Notes under the pieces: generated by a model
The model's input: only the letters and a program-made list of their open reading frames with translations
The model's database searches: none
Told to the model about the DNA's origin: nothing
Made by a program: the position numbers and the translations under genes
Origin: an alpha proteobacterium L41A
Lineage (GTDB): Bacteria > Pseudomonadota > Alphaproteobacteria > Caulobacterales > Caulobacteraceae
Length of the DNA: 64,000 nt
Assembly: GCA_000335735.1 (NCBI GenBank)
Contig: AMYY01000016.1
Location: forward strand, 1-64,000
Direction of reading: 5' to 3'
In this document: one piece after another, positions 7,957 to 15,837 of the stretch
Layout of the letters: each line of letters opens with the position of its first letter
Position numbering within the stretch: position 1 is the first letter of the stretch

Positions 7957-9563
7957 CCGCCGCCAACCCCGCCGCAGATGGCGGGGCCCCTGTCGCGCAA
8001 AAGGGTCCCGTCGCCGGCCATCCCGAGATCAACTGGACCATGCTGCTGCTGGGCTTCGCCGGCATGGTGGTGGGCCAGTTCATGGCTATTCTGGACATCC
8101 AGATCGTCGCCGCCTCCCTGCCCCAGATCCAGGCGGGCGTCGGCGCCTCGTCCGACGAGATCAGCTGGATCCAGACCGCCTATCTGATCCCCGAGGTGGT
8201 GATGATCCCCCTGTCGGGCTTCCTGTCGCGGCTGTGGGGGACGCAGCGGCTGTTTTTGGTCTCCTGCGCGGGCTTCGTGCTGATGAGCGTGGCGACGGGC
8301 CTGTCGTCGTCCATCGACATGATGATCCTGTTCCGGGCCATTCAGGGTTTCGTCGGCGGGGCCATGATCCCGACCGTCTTCGCCGTCGCCTTCACCGCCT
8401 TTCCGCCCGACAAGCGGGTCACCGCCAGTGTGGTCATGGGCCTGATCGTCACCCTGGCGCCGACCGTCGGGCCGACGCTGGGCGGGCACCTGACGGAGTG
8501 GCTGAGCTGGCGCTGGCTCTTCTTCATCAACGTGGGGCCGGGCCTGCTGGTGCTGTTTCTGGTCGGGCGCTACGGAAACTTCGACAAGGGCGACCCGTCG
8601 CTGGCCAAGGGTTTCGACTGGTGGGGCCTGGGCCTGATGGCCGCCTTTCTGATGTCGATGCAGTTCGTGCTGGAGGAAGGCGCCAAGAACGACTGGTTCG
8701 ACGACACCCACATCCTGCTTTTGACCATCGTGGCGGCGGTCGCGGGACCAATCTTCATCTGGCGGTCCCTGACCTATCGCCAGCCGATCGTGGAGTTGCG
8801 CGCCTTCGGCAATCGCAACTTCCTGGTCGGGTTCATCATGACCTTCATCGTCGGTTTCGCCCTGTTCGGCGGCACCTTCCTGCTGCCGCTCTTCCTGGGC
8901 CGGGTGCTGGGCTATTCGTCGTCCGAGGTCGGCACCACCATGGTCGTCTCGGGCCTGGCCATGTTCGCCACCGGCCCCTTCGCCGGACGACTGGTGCGCA
9001 AGCTGGATGCGCGGGTGCTGATGTTCGGCGGTTTCATGTTGTGCGCCTGGGGCATGTGGGAGGCGCGCGTCGTCACCGATGACTGGGGCTTCTGGAACTT
9101 CGCCTCGATCCAGGCCTTCCGGGGCGTCGGCGTGATGCTGGCCATGATCGCGTCCCAGCAGGTGACGATGGCGACCCTGCCGCCGCACATGGTCAAGAAC
9201 GCCTCGGGCCTGGTCAATCTGGCGCGCAACGTCGGCGGCGCCTTCGGCCTGGCGATCCTGAACACCAGCCTGACGTCCAACACCGCCCTGCACATGAGCG
9301 AACTGACCAGCGCCATCGGTCAGGGCGACCAGGCGATACGTAACATGATGGCCGGCATGACCCAGAGGTTCGCCGGCACCATCGACCCCGCCGCCTCGGC
9401 GATGAAGGCCGTCTATGGCCTGTTGCAGAAGCAGGCCACGACCATGGCCTTCGGCGACGCCTTCGCCCTATTGGGCGTCCTGTGCGCGGGCGCGGCCTTC
9501 GTCACCCTGCTGGCCCAGCCGGTGAAGGCCCAGGCCGGCGCCCCGCCCTCGGACGTCCACTGA
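7953..9563 (+). CDS. emrB: EmrB-type drug:H+ antiporter (MFS, DHA2)
   Basis: A 536-residue inner-membrane transporter of the 14-helix DHA2 branch of the major facilitator superfamily. Visible hallmarks are the motif in helix 1 (MAILDIQIVAASLPQIQAG), the loop SGFLSRLWGTQRLF, and motif C in helix 5 (MGLIVTLAPTVGPTLGGHL). It would export hydrophobic toxicants in exchange for protons. The GTG at 7953 starts inside the emrA stop codon, a four-base overlap indicating coupled translation. Its own TGA overlaps the tetR ATG by one base, making a three-gene operon. Confidence 0.93.
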   Translation: MTAANPAADGGAPVAQKGPVAGHPEINWTMLLLGFAGMVVGQFMAILDIQIVAASLPQIQAGVGASSDEISWIQTAYLIPEVVMIPLSGFLSRLWGTQRLFLVSCAGFVLMSVATGLSSSIDMMILFRAIQGFVGGAMIPTVFAVAFTAFPPDKRVTASVVMGLIVTLAPTVGPTLGGHLTEWLSWRWLFFINVGPGLLVLFLVGRYGNFDKGDPSLAKGFDWWGLGLMAAFLMSMQFVLEEGAKNDWFDDTHILLLTIVAAVAGPIFIWRSLTYRQPIVELRAFGNRNFLVGFIMTFIVGFALFGGTFLLPLFLGRVLGYSSSEVGTTMVVSGLAMFATGPFAGRLVRKLDARVLMFGGFMLCAWGMWEARVVTDDWGFWNFASIQAFRGVGVMLAMIASQQVTMATLPPHMVKNASGLVNLARNVGGAFGLAILNTSLTSNTALHMSELTSAIGQGDQAIRNMMAGMTQRFAGTIDPAASAMKAVYGLLQKQATTMAFGDAFALLGVLCAGAAFVTLLAQPVKAQAGAPPSDVH

Positions 9564-10171
9564 TGGCGCGCCGTCTCGGGCAGGTCGACGAACGCAAGAG
9601 CGAGGCGATCCTGGACGCCGCCGCGACCCTGTTCGCCGACAAGGGGCTGCAGGCCAAGATGGACGAGATCGCCAAACTGGCCGGCGTCTCCAAACAGACG
9701 GTCTATAACCGCTTCGCCTCCAAGCTGGAGATCGCCCAGGCCCTGGCGTCAAAGCGCGTCGAGGATATCGTCGCCCCCCTGCGCGGCGCCGGCGATCCGC
9801 AGACGGTGCTGGAGGCCCTGGCCCTGACGCTGCTGAACCGGGTGTGCAGCGCCGACAAGGTCGGCTCGATGCGCGGGGTCGCCCTGGTCTCGGTCGAGGC
9901 GCCTGACATCGCTCACGCCATTTATGAGGCCGGCCCGCGTCGCAGCCTGCGCGAACTGAGCGCCTGGCTGGCGGAACAGACGCGGCTGGGCCGGATGAGC
10001 GTCGCCGATCCGGAAGAGGCGGCCGAGATGTTCGCTGGCCTCGTGCTGGGCCACGGCCACCTGCGCGCCATGCTGGACCTGCCGCAGTTGGAGGCCGGCA
10101 AACGCGCAGGCCGCGCCAGAGAGGCCGCGCGCATCTTCATGGCCGCCCATCCGCCCGCCAAGACTTCCTGA
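9563..10171 (+). CDS. TetR-family regulator of the efflux operon
   Basis: A 202-residue one-component repressor. The N-terminal helix-turn-helix reads AILDAAATLFADKG, then MDEIAKLAGVSKQTVYNRFASK (about 20-55). The C-terminal two-thirds is the variable ligand and dimer domain. The ATG at 9563 overlaps the emrB TGA (TGATG), so it is the last gene of the emrAB operon and most simply represses that operon in response to a pump substrate. Since it is inside the operon rather than divergent, its operator should lie near emrA; I see no obvious palindrome there. Confidence 0.9.
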   Translation: MARRLGQVDERKSEAILDAAATLFADKGLQAKMDEIAKLAGVSKQTVYNRFASKLEIAQALASKRVEDIVAPLRGAGDPQTVLEALALTLLNRVCSADKVGSMRGVALVSVEAPDIAHAIYEAGPRRSLRELSAWLAEQTRLGRMSVADPEEAAEMFAGLVLGHGHLRAMLDLPQLEAGKRAGRAREAARIFMAAHPPAKTS

Positions 10172-10218
10172 GCGCTGCGCGCTACAGTCGTTCCACCCTG
10201 TCGCTTGAGACCGCCTTC

Positions 10219-10992
10219 ATGCTGATCCACCTGTCCTCCTGGCCCGAAATCGATGCGCGATTGAACGACGGCGGTTCCCTGTCCAGAACGGTGGTCGTGC
10301 CCATCGGCTCGAACGAGCAGCACGGGCCGACGGGGCTTCTGGGCACCGACTGGCTGTGCCCGGAGATCATCGCCCACGCGGCCGAAAAGACCGACGCCAA
10401 CCTGATCGTGGCCCCGACCTTCAACATCGGCATGGCCCAGCATCACCTGGCCTTCGCCGGCACCATCAGCCTGCGCCCCTCGACCTTCATGGCCGCGATC
10501 ACCGACTGGGTCTCGTCCCTGAGCCGTCACGGGTTCGAGCGGATCTACTTCCTGAACGGGCACGGCGGGAACGTCGCAACCATCGAGGCGACGATCTCGG
10601 AAATCTACGCCGAGTGGAGCTTCGTCGAGGACAACCCGCCCTTCATCCTGAAGCTGAAGAACTGGTGGGACCTGCCCGGCGTCAATGGCCTGTGCAACCG
10701 CCTGTTCCCGACCGGCCACGGCATGCACGCCACCCCGTCCGAGATCGCGGTCACCCAAGCCGCCTATCCCGAGCGGATCAAGACCGCCGACTATAGCCCG
10801 CAGATCGCGCTGAACGGGCCGATCCGCGACGCCCTCGACTATCGCGCCCGCTTCCCCGACGGCCGGATCGGCTCGGACCCGGCCCAGGCCAGCCCGGAGA
10901 AGGGCCAGCAGATCATCGACGCGGCGGTCCCCGCCCTGCTCGCCGACATCACAGCCTTCGCCGCAGAGACCCAACCGGGAGCGTCGCTCTGA
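10219..10992 (+). CDS. Creatininase-family metal-dependent amidohydrolase
   Basis: A 257-residue enzyme of the creatininase/MftE-like family, which hydrolyses small cyclic or formamide-type amides at a binuclear metal site. Expected ligands are in place: Glu33 and His35 in SNEQHGPTG, Asp44 in LGTDW, His115 in FLNGHGGN and Glu175 in HATPSE. The true substrate in this lineage is unknown; creatinine is not implied. GGGAG near the end of the gene sits in position to serve a downstream start at its stop codon, suggesting co-translation with the phasin. Confidence 0.88.
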   Translation: MLIHLSSWPEIDARLNDGGSLSRTVVVPIGSNEQHGPTGLLGTDWLCPEIIAHAAEKTDANLIVAPTFNIGMAQHHLAFAGTISLRPSTFMAAITDWVSSLSRHGFERIYFLNGHGGNVATIEATISEIYAEWSFVEDNPPFILKLKNWWDLPGVNGLCNRLFPTGHGMHATPSEIAVTQAAYPERIKTADYSPQIALNGPIRDALDYRARFPDGRIGSDPAQASPEKGQQIIDAAVPALLADITAFAAETQPGASL

Positions 10993-11459
10993 CCCGCAGG
11001 ACGCCCACAGCCGCCAGCGCCGCCGTCGTCGGCGCCGAGATCCTGGCCGCCTCGGCCGAGGTGATCGCGGCCCGCACCGGGCTGATGGCGCAGGGCCTGA
11101 CCAGCGCCAAGGGGCAGGACTTCAAGGAACTGTCGCTGATGAGTTCCGAGAAGACCGAGGCGCTGTCCGCCTCGGCCGACGCCATGGCCGCCAGCGCCGG
11201 GGCCATCGGTCAGCGGCTGGGGCGCGTGGCGCTGGACGAGAGCGCCCATGCCCTGCGGGCGGCGGCGGCTGTTAGCCAGGCCCGCACCCCGGCCCAGGCG
11301 GCAGAGGCCCAGTTCAGCTACGCGATGGGCTGGTGGAGCCGGGCGGCGACCCAGGCCGTGGCCCTGAACGGCGAACTGCTGAAGGCCCAGGCCGAGGCGC
11401 TGGCCCCGATCCACAAGACGGCGACCGCCAACGCGAAGCGGTTGCGCAAGTCGCGCTAG
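10989..11459 (+). CDS. Phasin-family protein, possible CTG start
   Basis: A small alpha-helical phasin-like protein, which would coat polyhydroxyalkanoate granules. Typical features are the SAEVIAARTGLMAQG segment, an Ala/Glu/Lys-rich amphipathic middle, and a C-terminal helix with a WW pair. The frame opens at CTG 10989, which overlaps the creatininase TGA exactly as ATGA/GTGA junctions do, and GGGAG lies seven bases upstream; that start gives 156 residues. The first conventional start is GTG 11061 (132 residues), which has no ribosome site and cuts into the conserved helix. I give the longer form, with the start uncertain. The stop shares a CTAG with the MarR gene. Confidence 0.72.
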   Translation: MTRRTPTAASAAVVGAEILAASAEVIAARTGLMAQGLTSAKGQDFKELSLMSSEKTEALSASADAMAASAGAIGQRLGRVALDESAHALRAAAAVSQARTPAQAAEAQFSYAMGWWSRAATQAVALNGELLKAQAEALAPIHKTATANAKRLRKSR

Positions 11460-12070
11460 GCCGGCTCCACCAGCTTCAGCTTGGGCTTCTTGACCTTGGC
11501 GGGCTTGGCGGGACGGTCGGCCTTCTTGGCGGCCTTCTCGGCCTTCCTGGCTTCCTTCTCGGCCACCTTCAGCGCCTTCTTGGCCGCCTTGGCCTCGGCC
11601 TTGGCGGCGTCGGGAGCGGCGTCGGCGGCGGCGGCCAGGTCGGCCAGCTGATTGAGGAAGGTCTCGCGCTGGCCCTTGGGCAGCAGGGCCATGATCCGCT
11701 TGTCGGCGGCCTCGACCAGCGGGCGGGCGGCCTCCAGACGGGCGGCGCCTTCCGTGGACAGACGGACCGCCTTGGCGCGGGCGTCCAGGGTCGAACGCTC
11801 CCGCTCCAGCAGGCCCTTGCTGGTCATGCGCGTGACCAGATCCGCCAGGGTTGAGCGGTCGATGCCGGTCATGCGGACCAGTTCGGTCTGGGTCAGGCCG
11901 GCCTTGAGCGAGACCGCCTCCAGCACCGCGAACTGGCGCTGGGTCAGGCCGTCGGCGCCGGTCTCTTCGGCGTAGATGTCGAGCGCCAGTTGCAGGGCGC
12001 GGTGCATCAGGTGGCTGGGCGAGGTGGCCAGGGGCCCGACCTTCCTTGCCGCTTTTCCCGCCTTCACCAT
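11456..12070 (-). CDS. MarR regulator with Lys/Ala-rich histone-like tail
   Basis: A 204-residue protein. Residues about 20-150 form a MarR winged helix (LTQTELVRMTGIDRSTLADLVTRMTSKGLLERE). Residues about 155-204 are a low-complexity Ala/Lys tail (repeats such as KAAKKA, KEARKAEKAAKK, KPAKVKKPK), strongly basic and similar in style to bacterial histone-H1-like tails. ATG 12070 is chosen because GGGGAG lies eight bases before it; the open frame extends upstream but without support. It converges on the phasin gene with a shared CTAG. PHA-related control is possible but inferred from position only. Confidence 0.87.
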   Translation of the reverse strand: MVKAGKAARKVGPLATSPSHLMHRALQLALDIYAEETGADGLTQRQFAVLEAVSLKAGLTQTELVRMTGIDRSTLADLVTRMTSKGLLERERSTLDARAKAVRLSTEGAARLEAARPLVEAADKRIMALLPKGQRETFLNQLADLAAAADAAPDAAKAEAKAAKKALKVAEKEARKAEKAAKKADRPAKPAKVKKPKLKLVEPA

Positions 12071-12168
12071 CGCGCCGCTCCCCTGAAGTTTCGTCCGAAC
12101 ACGTATCAGCTCTGCTTTACGATTTGACGGGGAAAGCGCGTCGGTTCCGTGACAGTTCCGCTTGGCGC

Positions 12169-12789
12169 CTAGAGCCCGGTATCGGGCGAGACGGGCGTCG
12201 GCTCGTCGTCCTTGATCAGGTGCTTCATGATGAAGAAGACCTGCCAGACGCCGAACACGGCCGAGGCGATCCAAAGCCCGCCGCGGAAGGCGACCCAGGT
12301 ATCATCGGACTGGGTGCGCCAGACGATCTCGTTGACGATGCAGACGGCGGCGAAATACAGGCCGTAACGCAGGGTCAGCCCGCGCCAGCCCGCGTCGGTG
12401 ATGCGGATCGCCTCGCCCAGCAGATATTTGAACGGATAGCGGTTCAGCGGCAGCGATCCCAGCAGCACGACCGCCAGCAGGCCGTTCTGGATCGACAGCT
12501 TGATCTTCAACAGGTTCGGATCGTGGAAGACGATGGTCAACACGCCGAAGATCAGGGCGAACCCGCCGGTCAGCAGCGGCAGGGGCGCCAGACGACGCTC
12601 GACTACATAGCCGACGATCAGGGCGATCAGCGAGGCACCGACCAGAACCCAGGTCGCCTGAACCAGGGCTTCCTGCCCGTCCAGACCGCGCGCGAACCGG
12701 TTGACCGCATAGGCGGCCATGAAGGCCACGAGCGCGCCGAAATCGACGGCCTGGCGGATGTTGGAAGCCTTTTTCGGCGTCTCGGTCAT
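12169..12789 (-). CDS. yciB: Septation protein A family (YciB/IspZ) membrane protein
   Basis: A 206-residue inner-membrane protein with five to six hydrophobic segments. The conserved family segments are visible: FALIFGVLTIVFHDPNLLK, IKLSIQNGLLAVVLLGS, and the RGLTLRYGLYFAAVCIVNEIVWR block. Family members affect cell-envelope synthesis and septation; the biochemical role is not settled. It begins one base after the ftsY stop codon, so the pair is an operon, an arrangement common in alphaproteobacteria. The length is usual. Confidence 0.9.
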   Translation of the reverse strand: MTETPKKASNIRQAVDFGALVAFMAAYAVNRFARGLDGQEALVQATWVLVGASLIALIVGYVVERRLAPLPLLTGGFALIFGVLTIVFHDPNLLKIKLSIQNGLLAVVLLGSLPLNRYPFKYLLGEAIRITDAGWRGLTLRYGLYFAAVCIVNEIVWRTQSDDTWVAFRGGLWIASAVFGVWQVFFIMKHLIKDDEPTPVSPDTGL

Positions 12790-12790
12790 G

Positions 12791-13726
12791 TCAGTCTTCC
12801 AGTCCCACCAGCGAGCGGGAGAAGGCGCGGGCGTCGAACGGCTGCAGGTCCTCGACCCCTTCGCCGACGCCGATCAGCATCAGGGGGGCGTCGGACGCCT
12901 GGGCCACCGGCACCAGCACGCCGCCGCGCGCCGTGCCGTCCAGCTTGGTCATGACCACGCCGGTCACGAAGGCGGTGCGGCCGAAGATCTGTTCCTGGGC
13001 CAGGGCGTTGCGGCCGACGGTGGCGTCCAGCACCAGCAGGGTGTCGTGCGGCGCCTCGGGATCGACCTTCTTCAGCACCCGGACGATCTTGAGCAGTTCG
13101 TCCATCAGGGCGGACTTGTTCTGCAGCCGGCCGGCGGTGTCGATCAGGACCACGTCATAGCCTTCGGCTCGCGCCTTGGTATAGGCGTCGAAGGCCAGGC
13201 CCGCAGCATCGGCGCCGTCGCGACGGCTCTCGAAGTCGGCGCCCGAGCGCTCGGCCCAGACCTTCAGCTGTTCGCGGGCGGCGGCGCGGAAGGTGTCGCC
13301 GGCGACGATCATCACCTTGGCGCCCTTGCCTGTCAGATCGGCGGCGATCTTGCCCAGGGTCGTGGTCTTGCCCGACCCGTTCACCCCGACGAACAGGACG
13401 ACATAGGGTTTGGGGCCCGACAGGGGGTCGAAGGTCGCCTGGCGGGGCGACAGCTCGGCGGCGACCGCCTCGGCCAGGGCCTCCTTGACCTCGCGCTCGG
13501 GCGCGTCCTTGCCGAACTTCAGCCCGCGAAAGCGTTCGACGATCCGGGCTGAGGCGGCAGGGCCGAGATCGCTCTCCAGCAGATGCTCTTCCAGCTGCTC
13601 CAGCGACGCCTCGGATAGAGGCTCCTTGACGAAGGTGGCGACGACCTGATCGGTCATCTGTTTTGAGGAGCGCGAGAGCCCAGCGGACAGGCGCTGGAAC
13701 CAGCCCTTTTTCGGCGTGTCGTTCAT
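12791..13726 (-). CDS. ftsY: Signal recognition particle receptor FtsY
   Basis: A 311-residue SRP GTPase that docks ribosome-SRP complexes at the membrane. The N domain (about 1-90) is followed by the G domain: P-loop GVNGSGKTTTLGKIAADL, DTFRAAAREQLKVW, DTAGRLQNKSALMDEL, and TKLDGTARGG. It lacks the long acidic N-terminal extension of E. coli FtsY, as is usual in alphaproteobacteria. It is the first gene of an operon with yciB. The SRP RNA partner is encoded at about 25.6 kb in this window. Confidence 0.96.
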   Translation of the reverse strand: MNDTPKKGWFQRLSAGLSRSSKQMTDQVVATFVKEPLSEASLEQLEEHLLESDLGPAASARIVERFRGLKFGKDAPEREVKEALAEAVAAELSPRQATFDPLSGPKPYVVLFVGVNGSGKTTTLGKIAADLTGKGAKVMIVAGDTFRAAAREQLKVWAERSGADFESRRDGADAAGLAFDAYTKARAEGYDVVLIDTAGRLQNKSALMDELLKIVRVLKKVDPEAPHDTLLVLDATVGRNALAQEQIFGRTAFVTGVVMTKLDGTARGGVLVPVAQASDAPLMLIGVGEGVEDLQPFDARAFSRSLVGLED

Positions 13727-13787
13727 GCAGTGGCTTTAGCGGGGGCGAAGGCCGCCGTCATCCGCATTCGCGAACGCTGTCCGTCCG

Positions 13788-13838
13788 TTCAGACGGTCGG
13801 CGACAAAAACACCGTCTAATTCGTCTAATCCGTCTGAA
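13788..13838. repeat. GTCTAATTC palindromic element, copy 1
   Basis: TTCAGACGG (13788-13796) and CCGTCTGAA (13830-13838) are exact inverted ends. Inside, after an A-rich run, are tandem units CGTCTAATT, CGTCTAATC and CGTCTGAAG. The same architecture recurs at 46612-46663. The whole unit is about 51 bases and lies in the 392-base gap between ftsY and the alpha/beta hydrolase. Confidence 0.75.
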
Positions 13839-13881
13839 GCCATGCGAGCGAAGTGGGGAATGAGACGCTCCATAAAAACGA

Positions 13882-13899
13882 GTCTAATTCGTCTAATTG
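13882..13899. repeat. GTCTAATTC repeat, partial copy
   Basis: Two tandem GTCTAATT-type units follow an A-rich run (ATAAAAACGA), 44 bases after copy 1. The flanking TTCAGACG/CGTCTGAA ends are missing, so this looks like a truncated or half copy. Nothing else in the 13727-14118 gap resembles a gene; the open frames there are short and have no domain features. Confidence 0.6.
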
Positions 13900-14118
13900 G
13901 TACAATGCCGATGACATCGGTCGAAAACCCCACATTATAGCGCGACTGCAGGCGGGGACGGCAGAAGGTCTCACGAGGGCTGCAAGACGTTGAATCGGTT
14001 GACCGCACGACGGGGTTTTGCGCTGGCTGGACGGACCGCCATCTGTGTCTAAAATGTTAGAGAACTTTACATATCAAAGTTGATGCGGCATAAGCGGGTG
14101 TCAAAGGGGAGTTTGATC

Positions 14119-15102
14119 ATGACCATCGCATCCATTCTGAACCGCACCGTCGGCGCCGCAGCGGCCGCCGCCCTGCTGTGTGTCGCGCCCGTCGCCCTGG
14201 CGCAGGACGGTCATGGCGCCCATGCGGAGACGGGCCACGCCCACGGCCATTCGCACGCCGACTTCCAGTCCGACCGCATCCATGTTCGCGTGGATGGCGA
14301 CATGGATGGGCGAGACATCATCCTGATCCCCGGTCTCAGCTCGTCGCCCGAGGTCTGGCAGGGGACGGTGGATCATCTGACGGCGCAGGACGGCGTGGGT
14401 TGGCGCGTACACCGCATCCACGTCCAGGGTTTCGCCGGCGCGCCGGCCGAGGGCAATGCGCAGGGCGCGACCCCGTCGCCCGTCGCCGCGCCTGTCGCCG
14501 AAGAGATCGCCCGCTATATCCGCGAAAAGGGCCTGACCAAGCCGGTCGTTGTCGGCCATTCGATGGGCGGCACCATCGGCATGATGCTGGCCGCGCGTCA
14601 TCCCGATGCGGTCGGCAAGCTGATGGTCGTGGACATGGTGCCCTTCATGGGCGCGATGTTCGCCGCGCCGGGCGCCTCGGCAGAAAGCGTGACGCCGGTC
14701 GCGGACCAGATCTGGGCCGCCCAGGCCAACAGCCCGCGCGAGGCCTATGTCGCCCAGGCGACCGCCAGCATCAACGGCATGATCAACACCGAAAGCCGCC
14801 GCGCCGAGGCGTTGGAAGACATGCGCGAAAGCGACCAGAAGGTCTCGGCCGCCGCCTTCCGCGAGCTGATCACGACGGACCTGCGTCCCGAACTGTCCAA
14901 GATCACCGCCCCGACCGAGGTGCTTTACGTCAAGTTCAACGATCCGCGCATGACGCCCCAGATCACCGACAGCATCTATCGGATGTCGTTCGCCAATCTG
15001 AAGGACGCCCAGCTGAAGCGGATCGACGACAGCGCCCACTTCATCATGTTCGACCAGCCCCAGGCCTTCTACGCCGACCTGGACGCCTTCCTGGCGAAAT
15101 AG
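14119..15102 (+). CDS. Secreted alpha/beta hydrolase with His-rich N-terminus
   Basis: A 327-residue exported hydrolase. A signal peptide ends near ALAQ (about residue 30). The mature N-terminus is strikingly His-rich (HGAHAETGHAHGHSHAD). The alpha/beta fold follows: IILIPGLSSSPEVW near the oxyanion hole, nucleophile elbow VVGHSMGG, and the late DSAHFIMFDQP histidine. The reaction is probably ester or lactone hydrolysis in the periplasm; the substrate is unknown. ATG 14119 has AAGGGGAG seven bases upstream, better than the earlier frame opening at 14080. The methyltransferase gene begins six bases after its stop. Confidence 0.87.
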   Translation: MTIASILNRTVGAAAAAALLCVAPVALAQDGHGAHAETGHAHGHSHADFQSDRIHVRVDGDMDGRDIILIPGLSSSPEVWQGTVDHLTAQDGVGWRVHRIHVQGFAGAPAEGNAQGATPSPVAAPVAEEIARYIREKGLTKPVVVGHSMGGTIGMMLAARHPDAVGKLMVVDMVPFMGAMFAAPGASAESVTPVADQIWAAQANSPREAYVAQATASINGMINTESRRAEALEDMRESDQKVSAAAFRELITTDLRPELSKITAPTEVLYVKFNDPRMTPQITDSIYRMSFANLKDAQLKRIDDSAHFIMFDQPQAFYADLDAFLAK

Positions 15103-15107
15103 GCGCC

Positions 15108-15731
15108 GTGACCCATCCTTCCGCGAAACGGATCGTCGGCCTCTATCAGGACAAGGCCGACGACTGGGTCCGGGATCGAGGCGCGACCCTGTATTCCAGC
15201 GAGGGCGGGGTGGACGAAGCGGTCTGGCTGGGCCGCTTCGTCGCCGGCCTGCCCGCTGGCGCATCTGTTTTGGACGTCGGCTGCGGCTCGGGCTGGCCGA
15301 TTGGGGCCGCCCTGCTGGAGCGGGGGCTTCAGGTGACGGGGTTGGATGCGTCGTCGGGCCTGATCGCCCATGCGCAGGCGACGCTGCCGACAGGCGTTTG
15401 GTTGGTGGCGGATATGCGCTGTGCGTTTCCGCCGGGTCCGTTCGACGGCGTTCTGGCCTGGCACAGCCTGTTTCATCTCAGCCCCGACGATCAGAAAAAG
15501 GTGCTGCCGAAACTGGCCGCATGCGTCGCCCAGGGTGGGCGGCTGATGTTCACCTCCGGCCAGGCGCACGGCGAGACCATCGGGCACTGGCGGGGCGAGC
15601 CGCTCTATCACGCCAGTCTGGGCCCGGAGGCCTATCGCGCCCTGCTGGCCGACGCCGGATTGCGCGTGGAATACGATGGAGCGGAGACGGGCGTCTGGCT
15701 GGCCGGGCGCGCCTTTCTTTCGGCGAAATAG
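15108..15731 (+). CDS. Class I SAM-dependent methyltransferase
   Basis: A 207-residue Rossmann-fold methyltransferase. Motif I VLDVGCGSGWP binds S-adenosylmethionine, followed by GLDASSGLIAHAQ, the FDGVLAWHSLFHL motif and GGRLMFTSG. The frame is open far upstream, overlapping the hydrolase in another frame, but the protein begins at GTG 15108, just after the hydrolase stop at 15102. It is probably a small-molecule methyltransferase; the substrate is not predictable. Co-transcription with the hydrolase is likely from the six-base gap. Confidence 0.87.
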   Translation: MTHPSAKRIVGLYQDKADDWVRDRGATLYSSEGGVDEAVWLGRFVAGLPAGASVLDVGCGSGWPIGAALLERGLQVTGLDASSGLIAHAQATLPTGVWLVADMRCAFPPGPFDGVLAWHSLFHLSPDDQKKVLPKLAACVAQGGRLMFTSGQAHGETIGHWRGEPLYHASLGPEAYRALLADAGLRVEYDGAETGVWLAGRAFLSAK

Positions 15732-15837
15732 CCGCTCACGATCCCGTGAAGTCGGCGGGACCGTTTCGGCGCGCGTTCATACGCGATACACAGCCGATGA
15801 ACGAGAACTCGCCCAGCGCGGCATCTGAAGGACGGAC

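Noticed and set aside
7614..9293. A 559-codon minus-strand frame opposite emrA-emrB
   Set aside because: Gln/His/Arg-rich antisense shadow of a clear efflux operon.
10219..11459. Mycofactocin-type pathway because of the creatininase-family gene
   Set aside because: No precursor peptide, radical SAM or other maturation gene is adjacent; the family is broad.
13813..13899. CRISPR-like array from repeated GTCTAATTC units
   Set aside because: Units are 9 bases and directly joined, without spacers of uniform length, and no cas genes are present.
13727..14118. A missing gene in the 392-base gap before the hydrolase
   Set aside because: Only short frames exist there, made largely of the GTCTAATTC element; no ribosome site or conserved-looking peptide.
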